The notes under the pieces were generated by a model. It made no database searches and was not told the origin of the DNA. It worked only from the letters and a program-made list of their open reading frames with translations. This document shows positions 45,167-55,605 of a stretch of 64,000 nucleotides of DNA, piece after piece. The position numbers were made by a program, and so were the translations under genes. The first letter of the stretch is position 1. Each line of letters opens with the position of its first letter. Source of the stretch: Vishniacozyma victoriae (taxonomy: Eukaryota; Basidiomycota; Tremellomycetes; Tremellales; Bulleribasidiaceae); assembly GCA_017654735.1 (NCBI GenBank), contig JADPYG010000089.1, positions 754,001 to 818,000 on the forward strand, given 5' to 3'.

Positions 45167-46047
45167 ATGTCTTTCGATATGCCCCTTACTCCACCTAGTC
45201 GGATCCTTCCAAGAGGGACACCTCCGATCAAACTCGACTTACCAGCTTTCGTCCCGCTAGACGAACCACCAACTAACGGAATCACTATCCAACCTCCGAC
45301 AGCTCTCCTCGAGGATGTCAACCCCGAGCCAGTCAACTTGACCGCTGGCGGCGTTAGGAGGCCGTCACTGAACCAGATCCCGTCCACCGATGCCCCGCTG
45401 CATATCTCGCCAGTGGGATCAACTGGGTCGGCGAGAATCAGTCCTTCCACTCGACATCCACTTAGTCGAGCCCTTTCACCGGATCTACCTACTCGGGATG
45501 CTTTGTATCTGTTCTCCAACTTTTCAAGTTATATGAGAAGTCCCAATGAGGGACCGGGTGGAATCATCAGTAATGAGGATTTCAAGGATACAGTCAGGTT
45601 ACTCGATTATGCAAGAGTAAGTTACACATCACTGTACAGATCTGAATGAAGCGTTGATGAGCAGACACTGGTCGAACAACCAAACTCCAACGTCCACGTT
45701 CTACATCTCAAATACCGATTCCAATCCCAACTCGATTCGCGCCAATCGACATACTCAGCCGGTGATAGGAATCTACCAGTCAATCACATTGATGCGATGG
45801 GAAGATTGAGAAACCCGGTACCACAGCCTTTCTCGGTTGCAAGAGATCCTGTTCTTAAGATTGATTACCGTGAGTCGTCCGTCGGGAGCTGTACTGACAT
45901 ATAGAGGAGAACGGAGTGTTCACCCCGCTACCTGCTCAGGCGATATTTGATCATATCTCAAAAGCATGTTTTCCACCGCCTCGTATTATTGTCGTCTCCT
46001 TCGTCAACTCTCTCGTCACACAGTCCGTTGTCTTTTTTCGCACGTGA
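45167..46047 (+). CDS. Unrecognised protein, three exons
   Basis: Exons 45167-45616, 45665-45869 and 45905-46047 join in frame to 265 residues. The first ~100 residues are Pro/Thr/Ser-rich (MSFDMPLTPPSRILPRGTPP). A more ordered part follows: LPTRDALYLFSNFSSYMRSP, NEDFKDTVRLLDYARTLVEQPNSNVHVLHLKYRFQ, then IFDHISKACFPPPRIIVVSFVNS and the end VTQSVVFFRT at TGA 46045-46047. No family recognised. A GTAAGT...CACATAG intron-like segment starts right after the stop at about 46050, so a longer isoform avoiding this stop cannot be excluded. Confidence 0.55.
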
Positions 46048-46194
46048 TGTAAGTAGCTAACTATAAGAAATCACATAGCCCAACTGTCAACATGGGCCCT
46101 CACCTCCTCGCCGCCTTGTTACATCTTTTCTCCTCTTGAGACTCGATTACGCGCTCTTCACCCTATACAATATACACTTCACCACGCAATCCCA

Positions 46195-47262
46195 ATGTCC
46201 ATGTACGCTCAACCCGGCGCTGAAGCTTCATCACCATATCGTCCTTCGCCGACCCGTTCAAATGGAGGGGATACCATCATCAGGAAATCAGTTTCACCAA
46301 CAGCAAGGCGTAGACGACGACACAGCGATAACTCACTGCCAGAACCATCTCATGACCTCAAATCGCCTCGAGAGAGATCATACCCCCGGGACCCAATTGC
46401 ATCGCTTACAATCGTATCAACCCCTGTACCGGTCGGCCCTAATGAAGTCCCACCTACCGCATGCTCGGTCACGAGTACCAAGGGTTACCTGCAAAGTGAT
46501 AGAATCCCCCTCTGGGCTCTGGCACCGGGAATGAACGTCTTACAAGGATCCACATCAGCTTCGATCGGTATCAAGCTTTCCGACTTTTGTGCTCTCAACC
46601 TAGTGGACGCATGTCCAGAATCAGGCAAGCCGAAACCGTATGTTGGTGCGGGACATGGTAGGATTACAAGTACAAGCGGTATAAACAAGACTGTTCGAGG
46701 ACACCATTCGGGTGCAGGGGAAATTTGGATTGATTCCAGTCCTATTCAGGCCAAACACAAGATCCTCGTCCCGCCCGTCGAAGCGATCAGCAGACCTTCC
46801 ACACCAGCTACTATTGGCGTCGAGATCGACAAAATCAGCGCAAGTGGTCGACACGGTCAAAAGAGGCACAGTGTAGTGGAGATCGACAACAAATCGAGCA
46901 GACATGGGAGACATCATGATCTAGAACCAAGGTCTATTCACTCAGGAGCTCATTTCAAGATCCAGCACCATTTGACTCCACCTGAGAAATTTGTTGCGCC
47001 CGAATTATTTGCTTCAAAACCGTCTGCTGGGGGGTTTCCTCGATTGGCACGGATCCCACATTGGAAGAGAGGGGTTAAAGAGTTGATGGAGGATGTATTG
47101 GAGGAGATGAATGTGGGATTGGAAGTGGATGGGGTGTTAGAGGGCATGAGAAATCTCGGCTTATGGGAAATGGAGGTGGGTTTACATGCGGACAGGATCA
47201 GGAGGGCGAGCGAAAATACCGATGGGTCATTGCTCCAGAACTTAGGTAGGACGGGAAGGTAG
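46195..47262 (+). CDS. Unrecognised protein, single exon
   Basis: 355 residues from MSMYAQPGAEASSPYRPSPT to NLGRTGR. The N-terminus has an Arg run (ARRRRRHSDNS), and several basic/His-rich patches occur (GRHGQKRHSVVEID, RHGRHHDLE). The C-terminal ~70 residues look helical and ordered: FPRLARIPHWKRGVKELMEDVLEEMNVGLEVDGVLEGMRNLGLWEMEVGLHADRIRR. No family recognised. It follows the preceding unrecognised gene by ~150 bases on the same strand. Confidence 0.6.
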   Translation: MSMYAQPGAEASSPYRPSPTRSNGGDTIIRKSVSPTARRRRRHSDNSLPEPSHDLKSPRERSYPRDPIASLTIVSTPVPVGPNEVPPTACSVTSTKGYLQSDRIPLWALAPGMNVLQGSTSASIGIKLSDFCALNLVDACPESGKPKPYVGAGHGRITSTSGINKTVRGHHSGAGEIWIDSSPIQAKHKILVPPVEAISRPSTPATIGVEIDKISASGRHGQKRHSVVEIDNKSSRHGRHHDLEPRSIHSGAHFKIQHHLTPPEKFVAPELFASKPSAGGFPRLARIPHWKRGVKELMEDVLEEMNVGLEVDGVLEGMRNLGLWEMEVGLHADRIRRASENTDGSLLQNLGRTGR

Positions 47263-47377
47263 ATAGGGTATTGAGCTTGGCAATTGAGTCGATAATCAGG
47301 ACAGTCAAGTTCAGGTTGAGTGGGATGCAAATGCATATGGGTTTGATAGACATCGAGATACGAGTCATGTGATCTGA

Positions 47378-49905
47378 CTAGTAGACCGCACTCCGCAGAG
47401 ATCCAGCACCAGGGGCAACAGCCCTACTCCAAACAGCCAATTGTTCCCAGAAAACAGGCGAGACTTCACCAGTAGTCTCAAGCTAAACATCAGCTTTTCC
47501 CCACTGTCGACAAGAAACGACATACCTCAGCATACCGCACCACTCTCCCAGCACCAAATGTAAGATCGGTAGAACTGATACTTCGCAGCGAAACGTTGAC
47601 GGGAGAGACACCTTGGAGTTGGTCTATTGGGGATTGAGGCGATAAGTCGGTCTCGTGGACTAATTCCTCTACTGCGGTAATCAGGGTCCATGCTTGATCT
47701 TGCAGCTCGAGCGTTGTTGGAACTATACCAGATGGACTGTTTAGGTATCTCAAGGTGGATTGGGGGATTTGGGTCAGGTCAAGGGCTTTGGCGTTGGAGG
47801 TGGCCATTGTGTAATCAATTGGACTCCTTTGTCAGCTGCTAATCGATTTCTTGAAATTGAAAACATACCGATCAGGCATGATGAAATTCTCGGCCTTCTC
47901 TTGGCCTACACGAGCTTCGAAAGCCGTCATATCCAATTCCTCTTCTCCCACCACCTCGCTTCCAGCCTGTTCAGCCGGAGGTTCCTCTCCCGCCAACTCG
48001 ACATCAGCCTGTTCGACCGGCTGTTGCCCAGCTTCAATCGATTCCTCTTCTACTTCCAAACCAGCCATCATCGCATCCAGTTCCTGGTGCCATCCGGGCC
48101 CACCCTCCGCTGGCGTCTCAGCTTCCGGAGTGGCTGTCGGTGGAGGTAGGAGGGTATAGATGATATCGCAGTACTGCCCGGAAGTTTGGGATTGATATCG
48201 CAAGCGTCGGATTGTCCGAGATGGCCCATCGATCGGGTACTGGATCAGTGAAGGGGGTAGACTGATTGATCAGCTTGACACTGGAGTTTTATGGTAGACG
48301 AACGTTGGCAGGAGGACTGGCTTGGAATTGTATATTGAAGAAGCTGATATAGACTCCGCCGTGAATCGTGATCTATCGCTTGGTGATAGAATTGAAGCGT
48401 CGGAGCTCGGATCTGAAAAGAGCAGATGACCGAATCTAATCGTCAGATCCAGCTGATGTAGAGAAACATACCGAGCGACTGTCCTGACTCCTTCTCCCGC
48501 CAGCAAGTTCGTCGTAATTCTGTCCGATAATGATACGCCTCCCGCTGCCGAGGTCTCAGACCCCATTATGCGGTACGACCCCGACCTGCCCAATTGCTCC
48601 TCTCTGTGCGCAACTCCCCTCATACCGACTTTCGTTTCCCATGGCTGTACGCCCCTTACCCTAAAGAGCGGACTTGCGAGCTTATCGATAGATTGCCATG
48701 GGACTGAACTTATTGAGGAGGGAATATGAGGGAATAGTGACATTTCGAGGGTTGGAGAGGGGATAATCAGATTGAGAGGGATCCTGGATTGAGAGATAGT
48801 CTACTCAGGTTAGACGAACTCTCGGGGCAAGCAGAGATGGACTGACGTATGAATTGTAATGATCCAGAAGTGATACTGCCGCTTCCGCTTGTACTGGATC
48901 AAGAGCTGACACTCTGATCTATGATGTCAGGTGTGTCCAAGGAGACGCTGAGAGAACCTACACTCCCACCAAGTATGGGCTCCAGGTAAGCGCCCGAGGC
49001 ATTCGAAATCGTGGACAAAACACTGAGTTTCTTCTCCACTCCGGTTTGACCTGATTTTGCGAGCCGTGTGTGTTGCGCAATCAACTGTATATCAGCCAGG
49101 ACACACAAATCAGCTGGTCCTGACGTACGTCTCGAGATTGTTTCATCCTCTGATCAAGCTCCATCAACGCAGTAGCACTTCCATTTCCCCTCAACGTCCT
49201 CGTTCCCGTATCCACCTTAATTTCCCCTTCCACAGGCGGTATCGAAAAGGACACTCCCTCGTCCAGAGCAGGCCTGACAACGGAAGCGTCCCTCATGATC
49301 AACCATAGTTCCGCTTTGGTCAACATCCAATCCCTCTCTGTCACTTTCCGATGTACTTTCTCAGGTACGAATGCCTCTGGATCTTCCCATCCCCATATCT
49401 TTAGTATTCCCCTAATGACCATTTCTTTATTCCTTCCTCGTCGCAACTTTACTCCTAGCTGAGGTGCGAATTCGTATAACTGCCTAGCGACGAATGCTTT
49501 GTCCACACTACGAAACAGTTTCTTGTATAGCCGATCATAATGCTGAGAGGACATTGAAGGGGGTTCTCGGTCGGGTTTCTTCGCTTCCAGATCGGCCAGA
49601 GTGGGCGGAGGAGGAGGGGGTGTACCAGGTAATGGGATATCGGCCTTCGAGGGCGGAGGTGTAGATTCTAGGGCTTTGGCAAATTTCTGAGCTCGTAGTA
49701 AAGCAGTAGCTTTAGGACGTCGCCGTGGTTTCGAGTCTGGCTTGAGTATACGAGTATAGTTTTGCGATTCCGGGTCAGATCCCTGTCGACGCTGTGCGGC
49801 TGTACTTGATTCTGCTTCGTATTCGACTTCAGTTTTGGGCGCTGCGGCAGCATAGCTCCGTGCTAGGCGTACTGCAGGTGCTATGGACTGTCTGTTTAGC
49901 TTCAT
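47378..49905 (-). CDS. Sls1-like mitochondrial protein
   Basis: Predicted inner-membrane-associated mitochondrial protein of the Sls1 type, which in yeast couples mitochondrial transcription and translation. The start at 49905 gives MKLNRQSIAPAVRLARSYAAAA, a clear mitochondrial presequence. Ordered regions: YDRLYKKLFRSVDKAFVARQLYEF, RGRNKEMVIRGILKIWGWEDPE, ERDWMLTKAELWLIMRDASVV, then across introns IRVSALDPVQAEAAVSLLDHYNSY, TISQSRIPLNLIIPSPTLEM, DRITTNLLAGEGVRTVAR, YPIDGPSRTIRRLRYQ, an acidic repeat-like stretch (EAGQQPVEQADVELAGEEP), and a last exon ending SRAVAPGAGSLRSAVY at TAG 47378-47380. The splice near 48230-48310 is the weakest join: two donors fit. Family call is moderate. Confidence 0.62.
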
Positions 49906-51224
49906 GTTCAGATGGTTGAATAGGTGACAGAGAGGTGACGAGCAGTAGTAATGACAGCCAAAATTCCGATCATGTCATCGGAAAGATCCGGGTTTTGGCA
50001 ATGCATTGAGTAAAACCGAAAGAGACTTCTAGGACGACTATGATCACTGCTTGCTGTGATGGAGGAGCCAGCCTGATATCGCAGGGCTGCTATATTTGCG
50101 GAATGGTCAAAGCCTACCAAAAGTTTGTGCTTTGGAACGGTGTCAGAATGGGTCTAGATTCAATCTTGAGAAACTGTCTAAAGTTCGATCTGAGGAAACC
50201 CCTCGCTCGTCTAGAACTGTTGCATACGTGCGACTGCGCCGATACATCAGTGGAATTATTGACTACTAGTGCGACTCCGGCGGCCAAGACATCCAATATG
50301 ATTCAGTGTGGAGCAATGATACAGAAGCTGGGTAAGGACAACGCGAAGGGGCTTGAAATAGAGATCTTTGTAAAGGCGGAGATCTATTTGAATGACGCGC
50401 TCCTGAATGGTCTGTCAGATTCCGATGATCCGGATTACAAGGCACCGATGAGCCAGATCTGTACGTAACCGGGGCCATGGTAACCAGGAGTCGGAGACCA
50501 GTAACCTACATACGGCGGAGCCGAACAGGCGAGGGGGGAGGGTCGTAATAACACTGAGTTAGTACGTCGATCTTCCGGTGCCTCCGCCGTGAGGAGACGA
50601 AGCGATCCTCCGCTGATGACCCCTATTTGAGCAAGACCTCGTTGGATCTTTATGGCACAAGATCGTTCTTTTCCCCCCAAGCGCGTTGGAAGTCAATCTT
50701 GGAAGACGGTAGGCTTCGTACGACGAGACTCGCGATACCAAGCGTATGAAGGCAAGTCCTTTATTCTCTTCGCCTCGAACTACATGCATCTCCGCAAGGA
50801 TTAGTGTTTATGTTCCCTGCAGTATGTTTGCAGCCTCTTCTCATTATTCGGATCACCTTCCTCCATCAATCGCCGACAAAAGGTGCGTATTGCTTCCTGA
50901 CGCGACTTCCCTAGACTGTGGATCGGAATGAGGTACATGTGCTTACCTCGGCTCCCGAAGGGGAAAAGGACACATCTTCTCAGATACAAAAGCCATCATC
51001 GAGGTTCATGATAAAGCTTCATCCCCATCATCCTTCCACAAGCTCTCAATATTTTGCCATTCCCATCACTACTTTCAATGCTGCCAATGCTGGCATAGAC
51101 CAGGGCTTAAGTTACCGACACTTCGCTTTCTCCATCCGTCAGTCTCAATCCCGCTCCGACCTCTTTAACTTCCTCCCTCATCACTTCTGGCTCTTCAACC
51201 ACGTCGATCACATGGTCTGAAACT
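49906..51224. other. Long gene-poor region upstream of the GT2 gene
   Basis: 1319 bases between the divergent SLS1-like and GT2 starts, one of the longest empty stretches here. A plus-strand frame at 50040-50468 (142 codons) has no recognisable product. Other frames are shorter. It may be promoter, degraded DNA or a small unrecognised gene. Confidence 0.45.
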
Positions 51225-53837
51225 ATGCCATTGATCGATACATCAATTTCCGTCTCCACCCTGTCTTTGTCATCTGCGACACAGTCCGGACCAATGTCGT
51301 CGCCCACCGATACCCTGATCCCGTTCGAGGCCTTGGTACCAAGCTTTTGCCCCGATGACTCCCCCATATCTCCCCCATGTCGGCGAGAGCTACAAGGATT
51401 CCTAGACTGTGATGAGGGGGCGGGTTGCCGACCATATACTCCAAAGCTACTACCGGGCCCGAACGGCGGAGCTAGACCCAGACTACGAACCGACTCTCAA
51501 CACCGGTCTCCCATTGATCCCGGTACTCTCTCTGACGTCGAGCTGGACACTTCCAATTCGATGCATTTGGAACCGCTCGCCGCAGAACCAAATGTCCCTT
51601 TGCCCTCGAGTGATCCCAATTGCCGAAGAGCGCCGACACAAGGGCTAGCCGGGGCTTTGAGCAGAATATCAACCATACTTTTCCCGCCACACCAGGCGGC
51701 GAGCACGGACGGCGCCCATCGGACTTCAATCATGGCATTCTCGTCGCACAATTCGCCTTCTCTTGCTCAGCCTCGTCCAGCCTACATCCGTCTGCACTCG
51801 GATGCGGGTCCTGTAAGTGATCCCTCTGTGGTCAATACGCCCCTGAGCAGCCCGATCCTACCATCGTCGATACGGTCGTCCGAGTTTCTCGACCGTATCG
51901 AGACACCAACGTCGCCCTCGACAACTCACTCGCATTCCGTGGGACGACAGCTGCAGTGGGCTGAAAGCTCCCCTGAGCTTACCTTGCAGAGCGACAGCCC
52001 AATTTTGGGGAGTGGACCCTTTTTCGATCCATCGTCTCCGGAAGTCTCAATCTTCGGTTCGCCGAGCCCAAGTGATATAGAGAGTTCAACAATGTGTGGG
52101 TTTGAAACCTCTTTGCGTCCCGCTGGTGCGCAATGGATCGCCGAGCCTCCAGCTCGAAGCGGTGAAAGGGAGAAACACTCAGGTTGGCGCTTGTACGACA
52201 GCACCGCTAAATCTCAACAAGATTTTGCTTTTGTACCCGACGTCGCCCATCTGCCGTGGCTTGTGCGCATCAAAAACGGCGTCAAAACGCAAATCGACCC
52301 CAAATTTGTGCTCAGCGTTGTGGACGTTCGCGAACTCATCATTCCGCTGACGTCCCGCCGACTCGTATTCCTTGCGGTGTATGCAGGCGCCATCGCGGGC
52401 CTCGTAGTGCTGAACGAGAAAGTCAGCTTCACCGGCTACATTGCCCAGGGCATCCGCTTCAATAACTTCATCCTTATGGGAATCATCTACGGCGTTGAGC
52501 CCATCATGATGATGCTGCTTTTGTGCGTGGCGTCCCTGCCTCCCCTTGTCGTGCGGTCTTGGTCGGGGCAGGATGTCGAGGCGGGAATCAGGCACCCGTC
52601 ACACACAGAGAACACCGCTCTGATAATCCCGTGTCACAACAGCGACCCTGATTCTCTTCTCACGGTGCTGAACGCCGCGCTCATCAATTTCGATCCGAAG
52701 CAAATCTTCATCATCGACAATGGCGAAGAGTTACGTCCGCCTACAGATACTCGGAGTATGGTGGGCAATGTGAATGTGGCAATCAACTACATCTGGTTGT
52801 CTATCGGTAGCAAAAACGCCGCCCAATTTATCGGTGCCATGGCGGCACGCAATTACGACAACATCATGACCATCGACGACGATGTGTCTCTGCCGCACAA
52901 TTTTGTGGCCCCCGATCACAGAATCAACGACCAGGTCAAAGCTGTGGCGTTTCCAGTGGAAGGAAGCGATAGCAGAGGGCTCAAGCCTCTGTTCGTGGGC
53001 TGGCAGGACGCTGAGTATAAGTTCTCTGGTCTGGCCAAGGAGGCCGAGGCGTCCACCTGTGGCGTGATGTACCCCCATGGCGCTGGCTGCTTCTGGGATC
53101 GTCAGACCTTGTGCGATGTGCTACGGCTGCACGACCTGATCTTCATCGCCGAGGACGTCAAGATGGGACTGCTACTGCAGCAGCTGAATAAGCGGATGGC
53201 GATCGAATCTGGGATATTGCTTAACACCGAGGTACCAGAGACACTCGCCGGTGCATCATTCCCAAACTACTGGCAGCAGCGGGTCCGGTCGTGGGAGATG
53301 GGGCGTCACCTGCTGTACTGGCAATTCACGAAACGTCTCTTCAGTCTCAATGGCCAGACCACAGTTTCAGGGCTTGCGATGCAGAAGGTATCGCAGTCCT
53401 ATGCTCTTGCGTCCAATGGAGTCGATTGGCTGCGAGTACCGCTCTACGTGGCGATGGGGGGGAACGGCGCTTTTTGGTGGCGGTCCGCCGTATTTTGGAT
53501 GGCCCCGACGATTCCCCTGCTGCTATACAAATATCTCAAATGCCGCAAGAGGCCGGATTTGGCCCCGTCGTTGACCGTCTGCGTCACATTCCCAGCCTAC
53601 AAAATTATCTACAGCGTAGTATCTTTCTTCGGCGCTTTGCGCAGCGTTGCCTACTGGTGGCCCGCATTCAAGACGAAGCCGACGATTCCCGTCATGGAGA
53701 ATAACGACGACATTCGGGCCATCTGGCTGGATCCTCGCTTTGTCGGAAATCCCAACTTTCTGCTTGAGAGTTTGGAGGCGGAAGAGGCCTCTTCTCCGGA
53801 CGACGGGGCCACTAAAGAAATGGGGCTCGCGTCATGA
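51225..53837 (+). CDS. Family 2 glycosyltransferase, membrane-bound polysaccharide synthase-like, intronless
   Basis: Single exon of 870 residues. Residues 1-320 are Ser/Pro-rich and disordered. The rest is a GT-A type processive synthase fold of the hyaluronan/chitin synthase-like group: two membrane segments (~380-397, ~413-443), ALIIPCHNSDPDSLL (464-478), IFIIDNGEE with the first Asp, NIMTIDDDVSLP (DDD 551-553), GVMYPHGAGCFWD, IAEDVKMGLLLQQL (ED 643-644) and QQRVRSW (684-690, the QxxRW equivalent), then two or more membrane segments (VPLYVAMGG...WMAPTIPLLLYKYL; FPAYKIIYSVVSFFGALRS). All catalytic motifs are present. It resembles filamentous-fungal GT2 proteins; sugar and polymer are unknown. 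Unlike its neighbours it has no intron in 2.6 kb and a GC-rich third position, and sits in a gene-poor stretch. Confidence 0.85.
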   Translation: MPLIDTSISVSTLSLSSATQSGPMSSPTDTLIPFEALVPSFCPDDSPISPPCRRELQGFLDCDEGAGCRPYTPKLLPGPNGGARPRLRTDSQHRSPIDPGTLSDVELDTSNSMHLEPLAAEPNVPLPSSDPNCRRAPTQGLAGALSRISTILFPPHQAASTDGAHRTSIMAFSSHNSPSLAQPRPAYIRLHSDAGPVSDPSVVNTPLSSPILPSSIRSSEFLDRIETPTSPSTTHSHSVGRQLQWAESSPELTLQSDSPILGSGPFFDPSSPEVSIFGSPSPSDIESSTMCGFETSLRPAGAQWIAEPPARSGEREKHSGWRLYDSTAKSQQDFAFVPDVAHLPWLVRIKNGVKTQIDPKFVLSVVDVRELIIPLTSRRLVFLAVYAGAIAGLVVLNEKVSFTGYIAQGIRFNNFILMGIIYGVEPIMMMLLLCVASLPPLVVRSWSGQDVEAGIRHPSHTENTALIIPCHNSDPDSLLTVLNAALINFDPKQIFIIDNGEELRPPTDTRSMVGNVNVAINYIWLSIGSKNAAQFIGAMAARNYDNIMTIDDDVSLPHNFVAPDHRINDQVKAVAFPVEGSDSRGLKPLFVGWQDAEYKFSGLAKEAEASTCGVMYPHGAGCFWDRQTLCDVLRLHDLIFIAEDVKMGLLLQQLNKRMAIESGILLNTEVPETLAGASFPNYWQQRVRSWEMGRHLLYWQFTKRLFSLNGQTTVSGLAMQKVSQSYALASNGVDWLRVPLYVAMGGNGAFWWRSAVFWMAPTIPLLLYKYLKCRKRPDLAPSLTVCVTFPAYKIIYSVVSFFGALRSVAYWWPAFKTKPTIPVMENNDDIRAIWLDPRFVGNPNFLLESLEAEEASSPDDGATKEMGLAS

Positions 53838-54678
53838 TCGCCGCCGCCAAACAGCAGGTCACGTATCTTGAACGCTGGCTCGATACGCCCGTGGTAGTAT
53901 CTCATTGTCCAGTGAAAGAGGAAATTCGGGTCTGATCAGAGAAGCTGCTTTGAATATGCATTCAGGTTTTTCATTCAGCAAGGTCGTCTTGGCGAGTTTA
54001 CCGGGATCTCCTGCGGGATTGAGGAATGCCACAGCAAGCACCCCCCATTCGCGAGACTTACTCCTGGCCGACTAGATGTAGCTGTTTTGAGTTGCGCACC
54101 CATCATTGCCGAATTGAACGAGGTCTTGAACGGAGCGTGGCTTGAATGTGAAAGCTATGGCGGGTGTGTAGATTTAGATGACAAGCGGCGTCGGTGATCA
54201 CAGCGGAAGGCAAAATCGAATAGCCAAGGGCCGGATTGACAATAGCCTATTGATGGAACACCACATGGATACGAAGTACTAAAACCTCAATCGCTATGAT
54301 ATCGGACTGGGTTCCGCGTCGTGCCAACCCCCCAAAGGAACGCGACTTAGCGTCACAGACGTCTAAGAGACATCGTGCCGCGCTGGTGGGCAGCTTCTCA
54401 AGCTTCCTTCATCTCATATCGCACTGCAGCCTGATATCACTATTCCGCTGCTAGTCAAAGAGAATAGTTTGCTGAGGCCCGGCATGTGAGCAATCGTAGA
54501 GAGTCGTGTCCCGGATGACAATTATGTCGCATTCATTGACTCAGCATGCTGAAATAGGAGCTTTCGATCAACGGGCGATTGCTTATCTGGCCATTTGCTT
54601 CCGATGGTGCATAAGAGGAAGAACTGCGCGTCATATCTGCCTGTGTATATATTTCTACAATTTTGACTTCTGTCAACT
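53838..54678. other. Gene-poor region downstream of GT2
   Basis: 841 bases with no supported gene; only short unconvincing frames. A perfect inverted repeat at 54671-54688 marks its end. Confidence 0.45.
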
Positions 54679-54688
54679 CTAGTTGACA
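54671..54688. repeat. Perfect 18-base inverted repeat over a stop codon
   Basis: TGTCAACT, spacer CT, AGTTGACA: 8-base arms exact. It overlaps the stop codon (54679-54681) of the minus-strand orphan gene. In RNA it would form a small hairpin, although a 2-base loop is too tight without opening the innermost pairs. Confidence 0.5.
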
Positions 54689-55605
54689 AGCTGCCTCTTC
54701 GGCATGGCTGGATATCGAGAGTAATGCTCAATAGCGTCTCGGCCGGCCAATCCGTACACCTGCTCGACATCCCGTTCCATCATGTAAGGGTATGGCTTCT
54801 GTCGAGCCCACCCAGTCCTATCTCGACCGTAATAACCAAACGCGATTGAATGATCGGTAGTGGATAGGGGTTGTTCGGCGATAAGAGGAGTCATACCTGC
54901 ACTGGACACTCGAGTAGGCTTGTAGGCCTTGACGGGAGAAGGGGCGATGCTGGACCGGAGGGAGACTTGGTCGATATCCTGGGTGTGGTCGAGGTAGGTA
55001 GGACGGACGTGACCTCCCCAGCAGCATCGGGTAGCGGGAAAGAGGGAATAAGCATCATCCTCGGAACTGAGGGCCGAGCAAAAGTGTCGACGAGCAGCGC
55101 CTGGTGGTACCTCGACATCGTCCAAAGCGAGAGAGTGAGAATCGGAGTCCTCGACTTTCAAGATCTTGGAAGCTCTCTTATTCGACATCCTATGTGATCG
55201 TTCATCCTCATCGACTCCTAGTATCCTAGCGGCTTTACCTAATCCTCGGAGAAGTGGCGATTCGGGATACATAGAATCGTCCTCCCTTGGTATCGTTCGA
55301 AGTGCGGATTGTAAGTCCAGCATCGAAGCTGCGGCATCCTGATCTCCCAACTCCTTTTTATACCCATCATCTCCAGTACCCTTGCCCCCTCCATGATCTT
55401 TCATATCCCTTTTCATATCCAGTAACGCGTTCAACTTCTTCATTCCTGTGAAATCTAATACCCTACTAATCATGTTTTCAACTTTCGCCATGCCGGATGG
55501 AGAGGTGGAACGTGACTCGACGGGTGTAGAGATTCGAGTGGATGGATGAGTAGTAGAGTGATGATGGGTGATAGCATGTCGTGGGGTACGGAGTGCGGCA
55601 ATCAT
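54679..55605 (-). CDS. Unrecognised protein, single exon
   Basis: 308 residues from MIAALRTPRHAITHHHSTTH (55605) to AMPKRQLVN. His/Ser/Thr-rich start, then likely ordered pieces: MAKVENMISRVLDFTGMKKLNALLDMKRDMKD, PLLRGLGKAARILGVDEDERSHRMSNKRASKIL, ARRHFCSALSSEDDAYSLFPATRCCWGGHVRPTYLDH, SIAFGYYGRDRTGWARQKPYPYMMERDVEQVYGL. The Cys/Trp-containing stretch suggests a real fold rather than a chance frame. No family recognised and no intron. Its 3' end faces the GT2 gene. Confidence 0.6.
   Translation of the reverse strand: MIAALRTPRHAITHHHSTTHPSTRISTPVESRSTSPSGMAKVENMISRVLDFTGMKKLNALLDMKRDMKDHGGGKGTGDDGYKKELGDQDAAASMLDLQSALRTIPREDDSMYPESPLLRGLGKAARILGVDEDERSHRMSNKRASKILKVEDSDSHSLALDDVEVPPGAARRHFCSALSSEDDAYSLFPATRCCWGGHVRPTYLDHTQDIDQVSLRSSIAPSPVKAYKPTRVSSAGMTPLIAEQPLSTTDHSIAFGYYGRDRTGWARQKPYPYMMERDVEQVYGLAGRDAIEHYSRYPAMPKRQLVN

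Noticed and set aside
52179..53078. Minus-strand frames inside the GT2 gene
   Set aside because: They are shadows of a GC-rich coding exon; the plus strand has a full set of GT2 motifs.
53251..53871. Alternative plus-strand frames near the end of GT2
   Set aside because: Arg/Ser/Cys-rich shadow frames without splice support; the GT2 frame continues through them.
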